From positions 1 to 35,520 of the forward strand of contig PNLE01000017.1 of assembly GCA_013822855.1 (NCBI GenBank): a stretch of DNA of 35,520 bases. The letters are read 5' to 3'. Under the pieces are notes generated by a model. That model searched no databases. It was not told the origin of the DNA and saw only the letters and a list, made by a program, of their open reading frames with translations. Position 1 is the stretch's first letter. Each line of letters opens with the position of its first letter. The stretch comes from Planctomyces sp. Lineage in GTDB: Bacteria; Planctomycetota; Planctomycetia; Planctomycetales; Planctomycetaceae. Shown one piece after another: positions 8,076-16,769 of the stretch. The translations under genes and the position numbers were made by a program.

Positions 8076-8666
8076 ATGTGGACTGCCGTTGTGGATCCGC
8101 TGAAGGGTGAAGCCGGGTTTCGCTGTTCGCTGCGGAAGGTGGGTGCGGTGGGCACCTGGCGAGATGTGGCGACGGCACTTGCTGGTGATCCGGCTGTTCG
8201 TAAGCTGCTCAATCAAACACTGGCCGAGATTCCTGGTATGGCGTTTCGTTGGGAGTGTCCGGGGATCACGCAGGAACGATTTGATCGACCCTTCGAATGT
8301 GTGGTTCTGGACGACCAGAGCCTGCATCGCACACCGGACATCTCACCGTTTGCGAGTCATCTGAAGCAGTGCCAGACGCTGGTGGCTGTCTTCGACAATC
8401 TGGGTGGTGACGCGACGCTCGTCGTACCCACGAAGGCGACGGACGCGAATGCGTATGGTCATCTGGCCTCGTTTGTGAGGCTGGCACCCGACAACCAGCA
8501 GGATGAACTCTGGCAAAGGGTGGGTGAAACTCTATTGTGGAAAGTGGGGGCGGTCCCGGTCTGGTTGAACACGGCCGGTGCGGGTGTCGCCTGGCTGCAT
8601 GTCCGCCTCGATTCACGCCCCAAGTATTATCATCACGGGCCATACCGCCAGGAAAAGATGAGTTGA
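8076..8666 (+). CDS. DUF6940 family protein
   Basis: A 196-residue soluble protein that fits, from memory, the uncharacterised family DUF6940. Supporting segments are AFRWECPGIT, then RPFECVVLDD, then LGGDATLVVPTKA, AYGHLASFVR, and the C-terminal block WLNTAGAGVAWLHVRLD followed by PKYYHHGPYR. No catalytic function is known to me; the conserved His/Tyr/Arg-rich end could bind a ligand. The ATG at 8076 is preferred because GGGAG lies about 8 bases before it; a GTG three codons earlier is the alternative. It starts about 30 bases after REP 3. Whether it is transcribed with the transposase or independently cannot be told. Confidence 0.72.
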   Translation: MWTAVVDPLKGEAGFRCSLRKVGAVGTWRDVATALAGDPAVRKLLNQTLAEIPGMAFRWECPGITQERFDRPFECVVLDDQSLHRTPDISPFASHLKQCQTLVAVFDNLGGDATLVVPTKATDANAYGHLASFVRLAPDNQQDELWQRVGETLLWKVGAVPVWLNTAGAGVAWLHVRLDSRPKYYHHGPYRQEKMS

Positions 8667-8776
8667 GCTGGAAGAGGGGGGCTGTGCTGGTGAAACGAGT
8701 AACACCCCCATGTTCCCTCTGCCACTGTACAAGCAGATCACTGACTCCTGCCGCAGCACAACTTGTATGGGGGCGA

Positions 8777-9547
8777 TTAAGCGGGAGTCGTGCCTGTTCG
8801 ACCTTCGTGTGATGTCGCGGGGGCAAGTTCGTCGGCAGTCAGCCAAGCCAAGGCTTCCACCAGTTCCTTTTCCCAGCAGACCGGGTCGTGTCCCCCTTCG
8901 TATTCCGTGAATCGAGTGGTGTGGCTGGTGTCTTGCAGACGGCTGGCCAAGCGACGGACCGAGGCCAGTTGGCTGGTCTTTTGCACCAACCCGGAAGGAG
9001 GATGGACGACGTTCTCCTGCAATTCCTGAAGGCCGACGCTGACTCGATATCGAACCGGCGACGACTCTTGCCGGGCGAGGGATGAGGCCAGCCATTCATC
9101 GTTCCACCAAGCGGAGGGAGACTGGCTCAGAACTCCCGAATAGCTCTCGGGAGACCGGCTGGCGGTGAAGATCGCCTGGAGACCGCTCAGGCTCAGCCCG
9201 CAGAGAAAGAGCCGCTGGCCAGGAGCGATGTTCTCCGCGATCCAGCGGGGAAGTTCTTGGGCGAGAAAGGCGGCGAAGGCCTCGTGGCAGGTGTATTCCA
9301 CATGTCGAGCCGCCGCACTGGCATTCGGCAGGTAGATGCAGGTGGCGGAAGGGAGCCGGCCTTGCTCGATGGCGGCTGCGATTTGCGCGGGAGCCTTGAC
9401 CCGGTCGAGATAGAGTTCACCGTCCAGAAAGACGAATACATCGCCACTCGTCGAACGATCGAACGTGGGATCCGGCGCGTGGACGATGGCCCGCCGGTGG
9501 GTTGCCAGCAACACGCTGGGAATCTCGTGTTCGGTGACGATGGTCAA
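8777..9547 (-). CDS. Putative esterase, enterochelin-esterase-like alpha/beta hydrolase
   Basis: The protein resembles the putative esterase family (Esterase D / Fes-like). The nucleophile elbow is GLSLSG (Ser119), followed by the GVLSQSPSAWWND stretch usual after the elbow in this family. A late EGGHD (His220) can serve as the catalytic His; the acidic residue is not assigned with certainty. An early FVFLDGELYLDRV strand (about 38-50) also fits. No signal peptide is seen, so it is probably cytoplasmic. The start is uncertain: the longest plausible frame begins with TTG and has no strong ribosome-binding site, no ATG is available in frame, and a GTG at codon 12 is another candidate. It converges with the DUF6940 gene. 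Confidence 0.8.
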   Translation of the reverse strand: MTIVTEHEIPSVLLATHRRAIVHAPDPTFDRSTSGDVFVFLDGELYLDRVKAPAQIAAAIEQGRLPSATCIYLPNASAAARHVEYTCHEAFAAFLAQELPRWIAENIAPGQRLFLCGLSLSGLQAIFTASRSPESYSGVLSQSPSAWWNDEWLASSLARQESSPVRYRVSVGLQELQENVVHPPSGLVQKTSQLASVRRLASRLQDTSHTTRFTEYEGGHDPVCWEKELVEALAWLTADELAPATSHEGRTGTTPA

Positions 9548-9685
9548 GATATTGGCCTGGTGGTGCAGAGCGAAAGCCCTTTGGGAACACCCCTGACGAT
9601 ATCCTTCCCAATGGACTCTTTATAGCTCGGGCCATGGCCGATTCGCGAGGTCATAACTTCCGCAGTGGCCGGTGCGGTCGATGGT

Positions 9686-9730
9686 GGTTGTCGGTTCGTT
9701 GGAGGGGACGTTATCCTCGTGCCGACAACC
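9686..9730. promoter_or_regulatory. Long stem-loop upstream of the DUF1559 gene
   Basis: Perfect nine-base arms GGTTGTCGG (9686-9694) and CCGACAACC (9722-9730) enclose an inner GAGG/CCTC pair. This gives a nested stem-loop 55 bases before the DUF1559 start and in the divergent region with the esterase. It has no U-tract on either side, so it is not a standard terminator. It could be an operator or a leader RNA element; function is unknown. Confidence 0.4.
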
Positions 9731-9785
9731 TGCCTGCCACTGAGGGCTGAAATCACGTGGGACGATCAAAGGACAAGCCGACACA

Positions 9786-10727
9786 ATGCGTCAGATGCCA
9801 CTTCCAGCCGTTTCGAGTCGGGTTCGCGGATTCACGTTGATTGAACTCCTGGTGGTGATCGCGATCATCGCCGTGCTGATCGCGTTGCTGTTGCCGGCCG
9901 TGCAGCAGGCTCGGGAGGCCGCCCGGCGATCCGCCTGCAAAAACAATCTCAAGCAAATGGCCTTGGCGCTGCACAACTACGAATCAACGCACGGCGTGCT
10001 ACCACCGGGATATTTGCACAAGTTCGATCCGGCGGGGTCGGGTGCGAATCACATGGGTTTTGGTTGGGGGTTGATGGTGCTCCCGCAGCTGGAACAAGCG
10101 AGCCTTTACAATCGGTTCGATTTCAATCGACCTGGCTTCTCCGCAGCCAATCTCCCGGCGCGGGAATTCTCGCTTCCGGTGTTCCTATGCCCCTCGGATC
10201 CCTATTCGCAAGCACATTACGTGGTGCGCGACGATGCCTCTTCCCCGGTCGAGCAATATGCGGGCGGCAGCTATGCCGCCAACTGGGGGCCATCGACCGC
10301 GAGCAGCAATCTGGACGACACGCCCACCGAGAGCCAAGGGGTCTTCTACCGCAACAGCAACAGCCGCTTCCGGGACATTTCGGATGGCCTGTCGAACACG
10401 TTGGCAATTGGAGAACGCACCAATGGTCCGATTCGCACCTTGATGGGACAGTCCTTCGGCCACACCTAGTTCGAGACCGCCTGGTGCTGCGCCGCACGGG
10501 AGGTGGATGATGTCACCGATGACCATGGCCATATGGTGCTGTTCGAGACCCAGTTCCGTCCCAACCAGATCGACAGCGATGACAAAGCCGTTTCCGCCCC
10601 GCATGTGGGTCTCGGCCAGTTCGCCCTTTGCGACGGCAGCGTGCGGGCGATTTCGGAGAACATCGACTCGACCATCTACAACCACTTGGGCACCCGCGCT
10701 GGCGGAGAGAGCATTGGGGAGCATTAG
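9786..10727 (+). pseudogene. DUF1559 pseudopilin-like gene interrupted by one in-frame TAG
   Basis: The first 227 codons give a typical DUF1559 protein: a prepilin-type start with processing site after Gly15 (G|FTLIELL), the [12 protein letters not shown] segment, [14 protein letters not shown], and the central [14 protein letters not shown] block. At 10467-10469 a TAG stops translation. The same frame then continues without any shift to 10727 and supplies the expected C-terminal part: [17 protein letters not shown], then [18 protein letters not shown] and LGTRAGGE. Only a single nonsense base, perhaps TGG to TAG, separates it from an intact protein of about 313 residues. If expressed as is, the 227-residue product lacks the conserved C-terminal H-X9-DG element. 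A sequencing error is possible. Confidence 0.82.
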
Positions 10728-10865
10728 ACCTTCTCCAGGAAGGGGGAACGGTCAGGCGGCCACATCTCGGCTGGCCGAGGTTGGGGGTTTCGGATATCTC
10801 TGGGGGTGTGGAAAGACTGCCGGGAGGGCTGCCAGGGAGGGTGGTGCGTGGGTCCTTGGAAACGG

Positions 10866-12068
10866 ATGCGTGTGGTGAGTGTGGTCGCCTCTTGGGGGGC
10901 CGGGCTGGCGATCCTGCTGGCCTGTGGGTGGGGGGCGTGGCAGTTTGCCTGGCCTCGCTTGGATGTCGCCTGGGGGATTGTTCCGACTGGCGAACTGATT
11001 GGTGCGGAGTCGCCACGCGAAGCCGCATCGGTTCATGAACCCTTCGCTCCCCGCGCGATGAGTGACATGGTCGCTTTCGCCCAGCCCTCGAACCATTTGG
11101 CACCCTCATTCGAGGCACCGGCCACGCTCTTGCCACCTGTCTCCGGCTCTCCCACAGTCACAACCCCGCCATCCGGCTCGACACGACTCACTCCGGCCCA
11201 GAGCGCACAGGGCATGGGCGGGGGAACTGCGGGGGATGCTTCCCCAGAGCTGCCGACGCGGTATCAGCGAAAGCCGCTCACGCGCGATGCTCTGACTCGC
11301 GATTCCCTGAACACAGTGCTGGTGCAACAGGTGGCAGGACAACAGGTGTCACAAACGGGGCCTGCCGGGGAGGATTCCACCGTTGCGACCACGCTACAGG
11401 CCATCGACGACCTGTTGGCGGCGGGCGAAGTGCTCAAGGCGCACAAGCAGTTGTCGCAGCTGTATTGGACCAAGGTCGACCAGCGGCCGTTGTTCCATGA
11501 GCGGTTGGAGAAGACGGCGCGGGTGATCTTCCGGCAGCCGCAGCCCCACTTCATTGCGGCCTATACGATCCAGCCGGGGGATCAGCTGCGGAAGATCGCG
11601 GGGGAATATAAGCTCTCGTGGGAGTATCTGGCGAAGCTGAACCAGATCGACCCGAAGCGGATTCAGGCGGGGAAGCCGCTGAAGGTGGTGCGGGGGCCGT
11701 TCGCGGCGCATGTCTCGCTGTCGCGGTTCGAGCTGACGATCCATTTGCAGTCGTATGTCGTCCAGCAGTTCCGGGTGGGAGTGGGCCAGGACCGCTCGAC
11801 GCCGTTGGGGAAGCTGGTGGTACTGGAGAAGATCGCCGATCCGCAATACACCGATCCGCAGGGCCGGGTGATCGACGGTGGCGATCCGAAGAATCCGCTC
11901 GGCCCAAGGTGGCTCGATCTGGGGAACAGCTACGGCATCCACGGGACGATCGACCCGGCGAGCATCGGCCAGGCGGCCTCCCGCGGCTGCATCCGCCTCA
12001 AGAACGATGACGCCATCGAAGTCTACGACTATCTGGTGAAGGGGTCGGAGGTGGTCATCGAGCCATAG
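10866..12068 (+). CDS. Membrane-anchored LysM and L,D-transpeptidase (YkuD) protein
   Basis: The protein (400 aa from this start) has one N-terminal transmembrane helix (about 5-30), a low-complexity Pro/Ser/Thr linker to about residue 130, and a short helical region. A LysM peptidoglycan-binding domain follows (about 231-276, with YTIQPGDQLRKIAGEY), then a C-terminal YkuD catalytic domain (about 282-398). The active-site signature is present: HGTID (His359) and SRGCIRL with nucleophile Cys375. It should act in the cell envelope on peptidoglycan cross-links or on protein attachment. L,D-transpeptidases are of interest in planctomycetes, whose thin peptidoglycan was long overlooked. The ATG at 10866 begins the membrane helix; a GTG 20 codons upstream is the alternative. 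Confidence 0.9.
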   Translation: MRVVSVVASWGAGLAILLACGWGAWQFAWPRLDVAWGIVPTGELIGAESPREAASVHEPFAPRAMSDMVAFAQPSNHLAPSFEAPATLLPPVSGSPTVTTPPSGSTRLTPAQSAQGMGGGTAGDASPELPTRYQRKPLTRDALTRDSLNTVLVQQVAGQQVSQTGPAGEDSTVATTLQAIDDLLAAGEVLKAHKQLSQLYWTKVDQRPLFHERLEKTARVIFRQPQPHFIAAYTIQPGDQLRKIAGEYKLSWEYLAKLNQIDPKRIQAGKPLKVVRGPFAAHVSLSRFELTIHLQSYVVQQFRVGVGQDRSTPLGKLVVLEKIADPQYTDPQGRVIDGGDPKNPLGPRWLDLGNSYGIHGTIDPASIGQAASRGCIRLKNDDAIEVYDYLVKGSEVVIEP

Positions 12069-12208
12069 CCGCGACATCCCCTGGGATGCGGCTGCAAATA
12101 AAGGAAGTGCGGCGATGCCAGCAGAGGCTCATGCACATCGGGAAAGGCATCAAGAACACCATCGGGCTTCGAAATTGCTTCTGACTTTGAGCTGATCAAG
12201 AACGAAAG

Positions 12209-12240
12209 AGGCCCCGCACAACGTGAGTTGCGCGGGGCCT
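12209..12240 (-). terminator. Rho-independent terminator of the large exported-protein gene
   Basis: Arms AGGCCCCGC (12209-12217) and GCGGGGCCT (12232-12240) are extended by an inner CAAC/GTTG pair across one mismatch. On the minus strand the hairpin is followed by a T-rich run (TCTTTCGTTCTT). It starts about 34 bases after the stop of the minus-strand gene. On the plus strand no T-run follows, so it serves the minus strand. Confidence 0.8.
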
Positions 12241-12273
12241 GCTCTGCATGGCACGAGAAGGAAGAGTTCCCAA

Positions 12274-14079
12274 TTACTTCGGGTCAGCTTCCTTCAGGGT
12301 GAACTGGACGGTCAACGAACCGGTGTCGTCGTTGGTTGAGTATCCGGCCGAGGAGCGGAGATACTTGGCCAGCTTCTCGAACGGCGGCAACTTGGTGAAG
12401 TCGATCCCTTCCGCCTCGGCGGCGAGACCTTCGCCGGCACGCAGCTGCTCGTACATCGTCTTGATCTGGGCATCACCCTTCTGGAAGGTGATCGACGAGA
12501 CTTTCGGCGGGAAGAACTTGGCAAGCTTGGCGTAGGTTGGCGAGGTCGAGAGCGGCGTCCGCGTCCCGCGAACGATCCCTTCGATGGCTCCCACATCGGC
12601 GGTGATCACAATCGAATTTGCCACGACGGCCAAGGCGGGGGAGATCCCTTCCTGGGGGCTGTCGAATTCGTAGATCTTCTGGCCTTCGAAGTCGCGGGTC
12701 TCGCTGGGCAAAAGTCCCAGATCGAGGATCTTGCCGACCAGCTTCGAGGCGGCGGCGGTGTCCTTGACTTCGATCGCGACGGTCAGGTCGCCGACAGGAT
12801 TTGTTTCGCTGACACCGGTGCCAGTCGAGGTGAAGTGGATCTTGCCACCCAGCAGATCGATGACATCCTTCTTGATGTGGATGTTCGGTTCCTGCTGAGC
12901 GAGGGCATCTAGCTGGCGGGCGGTCGTCCCTGGCCCGACGAACGAATCATAGAGGGTTTCGGCAGCGGTGTAAGCGGCTTGGAAATCCCAATTGATGACG
13001 GTGTACATGGCCGCGTTGGCACCGACCCACTTGGGGGGTGCGAGGGCAATGGCGGGGAACTTGAAGAAGTTGATCACGCCGGAGGTGGGCTGGTCGACGA
13101 GGACATAGGTCTTCACGACCGAATCGAAGTCGTCTTCGTCGATGATCACCGAGCCGCCGACGCCGCGGAGCTTGTCAAGGCCCAGCACGGGGAGCATGCC
13201 GATGACCGACTGCGCCTGGGGCTGCTGTTCTTGAACCGCGTTGGCGATCTGCTCGGTCAGGCCGACGGGGTTGATGAACCACTTGAAGTCGGGTTCGAGG
13301 GTGTCATCCTTGCGGCCCACCTTTTCGAAGATGGCGGTGAGGCTCTCGTCCTTGGCGAAGACATCCTCGCTGTCGCCATCCCAGCGGGCGAGCACGGCTT
13401 CGATGGCCCCCTTCGAGGTGCCGAACACGAACGAACCTTCGTCCATGAAGTAGGCCAACTGCTTGACGGGGCTGTCCGCGGTCTTCTCTTCGGGGAGCGT
13501 GATCAGGGTCACTTCGACTTCGCCGACCTTCTCGGTGGTGATCTCCGAGCCGTTCTCCTTGAGGGCCGTCGCCGCCTTGTCGAGCAGCTTGGTGATCGTC
13601 TCCTCGGAATCGCCGTAATCCACATAGAGCACGCCGGCGATCTCGCCACCATCGGTGGGAATGATCGCGAAGGCGACCTGCCCTTGGGGGACGGAGAGGA
13701 GATCCTCGATGGTGAGGCCCAGCTCTTCCTTGATCTTGTCGCCACCTTCGCTGATCTTGGCCTTCAGGTCGTTGATGAAGGGTTGGAAATCGGGATCGGC
13801 GAGGAGCTTTCCAAACGTGGAACTCTTGACGCTTTCCACCAGTCCGGGGACATCCGGGAAGGCGAAGAGGAACGTCGTTCCGGGTGGCAGCAGGAATTCG
13901 GCCGCGACGTACTCGTCTTCCTCTTCCACGACGACGACCACGGGAGCGCCTTTGGGGGGCACAGCCTTGGCGGGAGCACCCTTGGTGGCGGTGGCCTGAG
14001 CGAGCGCCGAGGGCGCATTCCAGAACGCGGAGCAGGTCAGCGCGAGGCTGAGTGCGGACATCCAGAACAGTTGTCTCAT
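12274..14079 (-). CDS. Large exported protein of unknown function
   Basis: A 601-residue product with a clear Sec signal peptide (hydrophobic LFWMSALSLALTCSAF then A-L-A-Q-A cleavage, about residue 29). A short Ala/Pro/Lys linker and an acidic VVEEEDEY patch follow. The rest is a regular, charged globular protein without membrane helices or catalytic motifs I recognise. It contains repeated features such as LLSVPQGQVAFAII and GKIHFTSTGTG that resemble planctomycete secreted proteins with DUF3352-like organisation; this resemblance is loose. The start was chosen at the codon that begins the signal peptide; an ATG seven codons earlier is also possible. It is transcribed alone and ends at a strong terminator. 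Confidence 0.75.
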   Translation of the reverse strand: MRQLFWMSALSLALTCSAFWNAPSALAQATATKGAPAKAVPPKGAPVVVVVEEEDEYVAAEFLLPPGTTFLFAFPDVPGLVESVKSSTFGKLLADPDFQPFINDLKAKISEGGDKIKEELGLTIEDLLSVPQGQVAFAIIPTDGGEIAGVLYVDYGDSEETITKLLDKAATALKENGSEITTEKVGEVEVTLITLPEEKTADSPVKQLAYFMDEGSFVFGTSKGAIEAVLARWDGDSEDVFAKDESLTAIFEKVGRKDDTLEPDFKWFINPVGLTEQIANAVQEQQPQAQSVIGMLPVLGLDKLRGVGGSVIIDEDDFDSVVKTYVLVDQPTSGVINFFKFPAIALAPPKWVGANAAMYTVINWDFQAAYTAAETLYDSFVGPGTTARQLDALAQQEPNIHIKKDVIDLLGGKIHFTSTGTGVSETNPVGDLTVAIEVKDTAAASKLVGKILDLGLLPSETRDFEGQKIYEFDSPQEGISPALAVVANSIVITADVGAIEGIVRGTRTPLSTSPTYAKLAKFFPPKVSSITFQKGDAQIKTMYEQLRAGEGLAAEAEGIDFTKLPPFEKLAKYLRSSAGYSTNDDTGSLTVQFTLKEADPK

Positions 14080-14440
14080 GAACCCAATCTTTCGAAACAT
14101 CAGGAATCGACGGGGAGTGCGACGATCAACCGCCAACAGGTGAGTGTTTGCAGAGACGACACGGGTAACATTTCCTCGCCCCGACACGGGCGCGAAGTTC
14201 TTCGGCAAGCATGGCGTGTTCCGAAAACGAACTCAATTGAGAATTCTTCGAGACGATCTGTTTCGAGGATTTCTCACGTTTCGTTCACATCTCGGAAGCA
14301 AACCCTTCCGCCAGCCAAAGGCTACCCGGCAACTGAGCCGTCGGTTTCATGAGGTAGGTTTCACGGGATGGAGGGGAGGATCGGCGTGGAACTTGTCGTG
14401 GTTGCACACACGCTGAATGTCGGATCAACCAGTATGGAGA
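14080..14440. other. Intergenic region between operon end and exported-protein gene
   Basis: 361 bases without a gene. It should hold the promoter of the minus-strand exported-protein gene (moderately AT-rich around 14215-14290) and the end of the secretion operon transcript. I see no convincing hairpin with a T-run after the operon's last stop and no clear promoter boxes. Confidence 0.35.
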
Positions 14441-15511
14441 TCAGAAGTCGGGAGACATCAGTTCGCCGTCGCGACGGTCCATGAGCAGGCGGTAGAGCTT
14501 CCTGTCGATGTTCTCGCTCAGGAAGCGGACGCTGCCGTCACCCAGGGCGAAGTGGGCGCCTCCCGTGTGATAGCTCGAGAATCCGTCGGTCGGTGGGCCG
14601 AATTGGGCGATGATCTTGTCGATCTGAGCCTGGGCGATCTCCTCCGCCGTCCGTCCCGCCGCCTCTTCGGGTTCAAGTGGATCGTCGGTCGCCACCGGGT
14701 CGGCCGGGGGTTCTCCGTCGCTCATCCAATCGGGCAACATGGCGCCCTCCTCGGAAATTTGGTCCGCGGGCATGGGTCCTTCGTACGCGTCTCTTTGTTT
14801 GGCACGCCAAGCGTTGATTCTTCGTCCGCCATTCCGCAGAGAGGCCCGTGTCCCCGACATCCAGCTCAAGTTGACGTTGCTCTGGGCCGTCGAGGTTTGG
14901 GTCGGCTCGGTGTATTCGCCCAGGAAGAGGGTGTTCGAGCTGCCGTCTTCGATCTGCTCGTATCGCACCGAACTGTTGAGGAACAACACGCCGAGTTGCC
15001 CTTGGTCGACGTAGGCTTCAACCGGATGATGGACACCGGCGTAATTCGTCGAGCCACCCCAGCTTGTCGGTAGATTCAGGCCCCCGTCGTACGGTGAACT
15101 GGGGCAGCGCAGCAGGGGGAAGACCAGCTTTCTGACATCCTCGTTCGCCTTCGCATAGACCGAGCTGGTGAAGTCGATGTGCTTGTAGGCTGCGGGCTGT
15201 TCGATGAAGGGGAGGATCTGAGTGATCCAACCCATGTGGTAACCATCCGGCAGGTTGTGCACCGGGCCGGTCGCATTTTGACTTCCCGGCGGCAGGACCT
15301 CGTGGGCACCCATGTAGTTGTGGACCGCCAGGATGAGTTGCTGGAGATGATTCTTGCACTGAGTCCTGCGAGCCGCTTCGCGCGCCTGCTGCACAGCCGG
15401 GAGCAACAGGGCGATCAGGATCGCGATGATCGCGATCACCACCAGGAGTTCGATCAACGTGAAGGCCGAACGGCGGGAGCGGCGACAGCCGGGGAACGCA
15501 TGACGGGACAT
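14441..15511 (-). CDS. DUF1559 prepilin-like protein (pseudopilin of the secretion operon)
   Basis: Typical DUF1559 protein of 356 residues. The short basic leader ends R-R-S-A16, followed by [16 protein letters not shown] with Glu at +5, so a prepilin peptidase would cut after Ala16, not the usual Gly. Then come [28 protein letters not shown], the central EDGSSNTLFLGEYTE block, and the C-terminal GGAHFALGDGSVRFLSENID. An insertion of about 60 residues rich in Asp/Glu/Pro (about 245-305) precedes the last block. The ATG was chosen because GAGG, overlapping the stop of the preceding gene, lies 6 bases upstream. As last gene of the operon it is the best candidate for its GspG-like pseudopilin; DUF1559 proteins otherwise occur in many copies in planctomycetes. 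Confidence 0.9.
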   Translation of the reverse strand: MSRHAFPGCRRSRRSAFTLIELLVVIAIIAILIALLLPAVQQAREAARRTQCKNHLQQLILAVHNYMGAHEVLPPGSQNATGPVHNLPDGYHMGWITQILPFIEQPAAYKHIDFTSSVYAKANEDVRKLVFPLLRCPSSPYDGGLNLPTSWGGSTNYAGVHHPVEAYVDQGQLGVLFLNSSVRYEQIEDGSSNTLFLGEYTEPTQTSTAQSNVNLSWMSGTRASLRNGGRRINAWRAKQRDAYEGPMPADQISEEGAMLPDWMSDGEPPADPVATDDPLEPEEAAGRTAEEIAQAQIDKIIAQFGPPTDGFSSYHTGGAHFALGDGSVRFLSENIDRKLYRLLMDRRDGELMSPDF

Positions 15512-15519
15512 GGGAAACC

Positions 15520-16002
15520 TCAATTCGTGATGTCAGAGGGGGTTGCGGGAATGGTGTTCGTGGGCTGATCGACCGCTAGGCGTGACCGTCGCACCAGGAC
15601 AGGCTCGCCCCGGACTTGCAGCGTGACCCGCAGCTCGTATTCGAGGGGAGACTCCGGCTCCGAAACCAGGCGGCACTCGACCAGAGCCGTCTCGTTCCGA
15701 CCACCCGTCGCGAAGTCCCACTTCCACAGACCCGTGTCGGGGGCGGTGTTTGTCTGGGAATCCGTGGTGGCTGCGATGGAAGCCAGCTTTTCCCGAAGTT
15801 GCCATTCGACGGCCCGCTGCACGAAATCCATCTGGAGCGTTCGCCGCGACGACTCCCCCTGGCCGAGGATCATGACGGCGGAGACGACCATGGCGGCGGA
15901 AGTCAGCCCGAAGAGGACGATGGCCGCCACGACGAATGTGGTGATCGCACCACGCCGGGGCGCGCGGAGATGGGCTGGAACAGGGGGCGGTGAAGGTCTC
16001 AT
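15520..16002 (-). CDS. GspK/PilX-like minor pseudopilin candidate
   Basis: The 160-residue product starts with a basic Pro-rich leader ending RRG (residue 18), then one long hydrophobic helix (about 19-47) and a soluble domain of about 110 residues. This resembles GspK/PilX N-termini, where Gly is followed by a helix that lacks the usual Glu at +5; here +5 is also not Glu. It is much shorter than classical GspK, so the assignment is by position and N-terminus only. Its start overlaps the stop of the GspJ-like gene (ATGA), and the DUF1559 gene follows 8 bases later. Confidence 0.6.
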   Translation of the reverse strand: MRPSPPPVPAHLRAPRRGAITTFVVAAIVLFGLTSAAMVVSAVMILGQGESSRRTLQMDFVQRAVEWQLREKLASIAATTDSQTNTAPDTGLWKWDFATGGRNETALVECRLVSEPESPLEYELRVTLQVRGEPVLVRRSRLAVDQPTNTIPATPSDITN

Positions 16003-16769
16003 GGTCGCCCTCCCTCTGGACTATCGGAGGTTGCGGGATTGTCGGGCGCGGTGGCGTCGGCGGGGAGGGACGGGGAGTTGTCGGTCGAACGATAAGTTAG
16101 CCGCGACAGCCGCGACTGGCGGCTGGTGGCCGAGAGGATCAGTCGCTGGGAGGATCCCATCCCCGCAGTGCCCATCTGATGCTTCAAAGGCGCGATCACC
16201 GGGGCGATGACATCCAGTTCGATCATCGCCTGGGTGGACGCAGCCCCCTCAACCGCCGGTGGAACGACCCAGCGGGCATTTCCCGCAGGGAAGATGTACT
16301 TCTCATCGGCCAGACCGCCCGGGTCGCGGCGGATGAGCACCACTTCGTACGGCCTCTGCTCGATCAGATAGCGCACCTCGCGGATGGTTTCTTCTTTCGA
16401 ATTGCTTAAGGTGATCAGCCTCAGCACGGGCAGGACTTCCTGGGGTGCATCGCTCGCCTGTGGGATGTCTTTTCGGGCGGCGAGTTCGATGCCGTCCGCA
16501 CTCCAGACATCCCGCCGGAAGTCGCTGGAGAGCCGCCGGAGGTTCACCATCGTCATCAATCGATCAGTCTGTCCCGCTTGCGCCTTGAGCATCGTGATCA
16601 TCAGCGTGAACAGCACCGGCATGAGGGCCCCGATGATGCCGATCACGGCCAGCATCTCGATCAGCGAAGTCCCCCTGCGGGAGTGCTTCGTCTTCTCGGG
16701 TCGCGACATGGCACGGCCTGTCATTGAACGCTTTCGAGTGCTCTTCCGCATGGTCGAGGGATCGTTCAT
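15999..16769 (-). CDS. Prepilin-type N-terminal domain protein, GspJ-like minor pseudopilin
   Basis: The 256-residue protein has a long basic leader ending SRRG33, followed by TSLIEMLAVIGIIGALM with Glu at +5. This is a proper prepilin peptidase site and hydrophobic assembly helix. The soluble part (about 65-256) carries DFRRDVWSADG, a pattern common in GspJ/PilW-type minor pseudopilins, with many beta strands. The start is secure: GGAAGAGG lies 7 bases upstream and the ATG overlaps the stop of the GspI-like gene (ATGA). The gene also overlaps the next one by four bases. It should sit at or near the tip of a pseudopilus in the envelope. Confidence 0.8.
   Translation of the reverse strand: MNDPSTMRKSTRKRSMTGRAMSRPEKTKHSRRGTSLIEMLAVIGIIGALMPVLFTLMITMLKAQAGQTDRLMTMVNLRRLSSDFRRDVWSADGIELAARKDIPQASDAPQEVLPVLRLITLSNSKEETIREVRYLIEQRPYEVVLIRRDPGGLADEKYIFPAGNARWVVPPAVEGAASTQAMIELDVIAPVIAPLKHQMGTAGMGSSQRLILSATSRQSRLSRLTYRSTDNSPSLPADATAPDNPATSDSPEGGRP

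Noticed and set aside
10467-10469. Genetic recoding of TAG (for example pyrrolysine) in the DUF1559 gene
   Set aside because: No recoding element or pyrrolysine genes are visible, and TAG closes other genes in the window normally (for example 7-base context at 12066-12068 and the end of this gene at 10725-10727). A simple nonsense mutation or error is more likely.
12979-14352. Long open frame (457 codons) on the plus strand
   Set aside because: It is antisense to the large exported-protein gene, which has a signal peptide and its own terminator; the plus-strand residues are Gly/Asp/Leu-biased shadow sequence.
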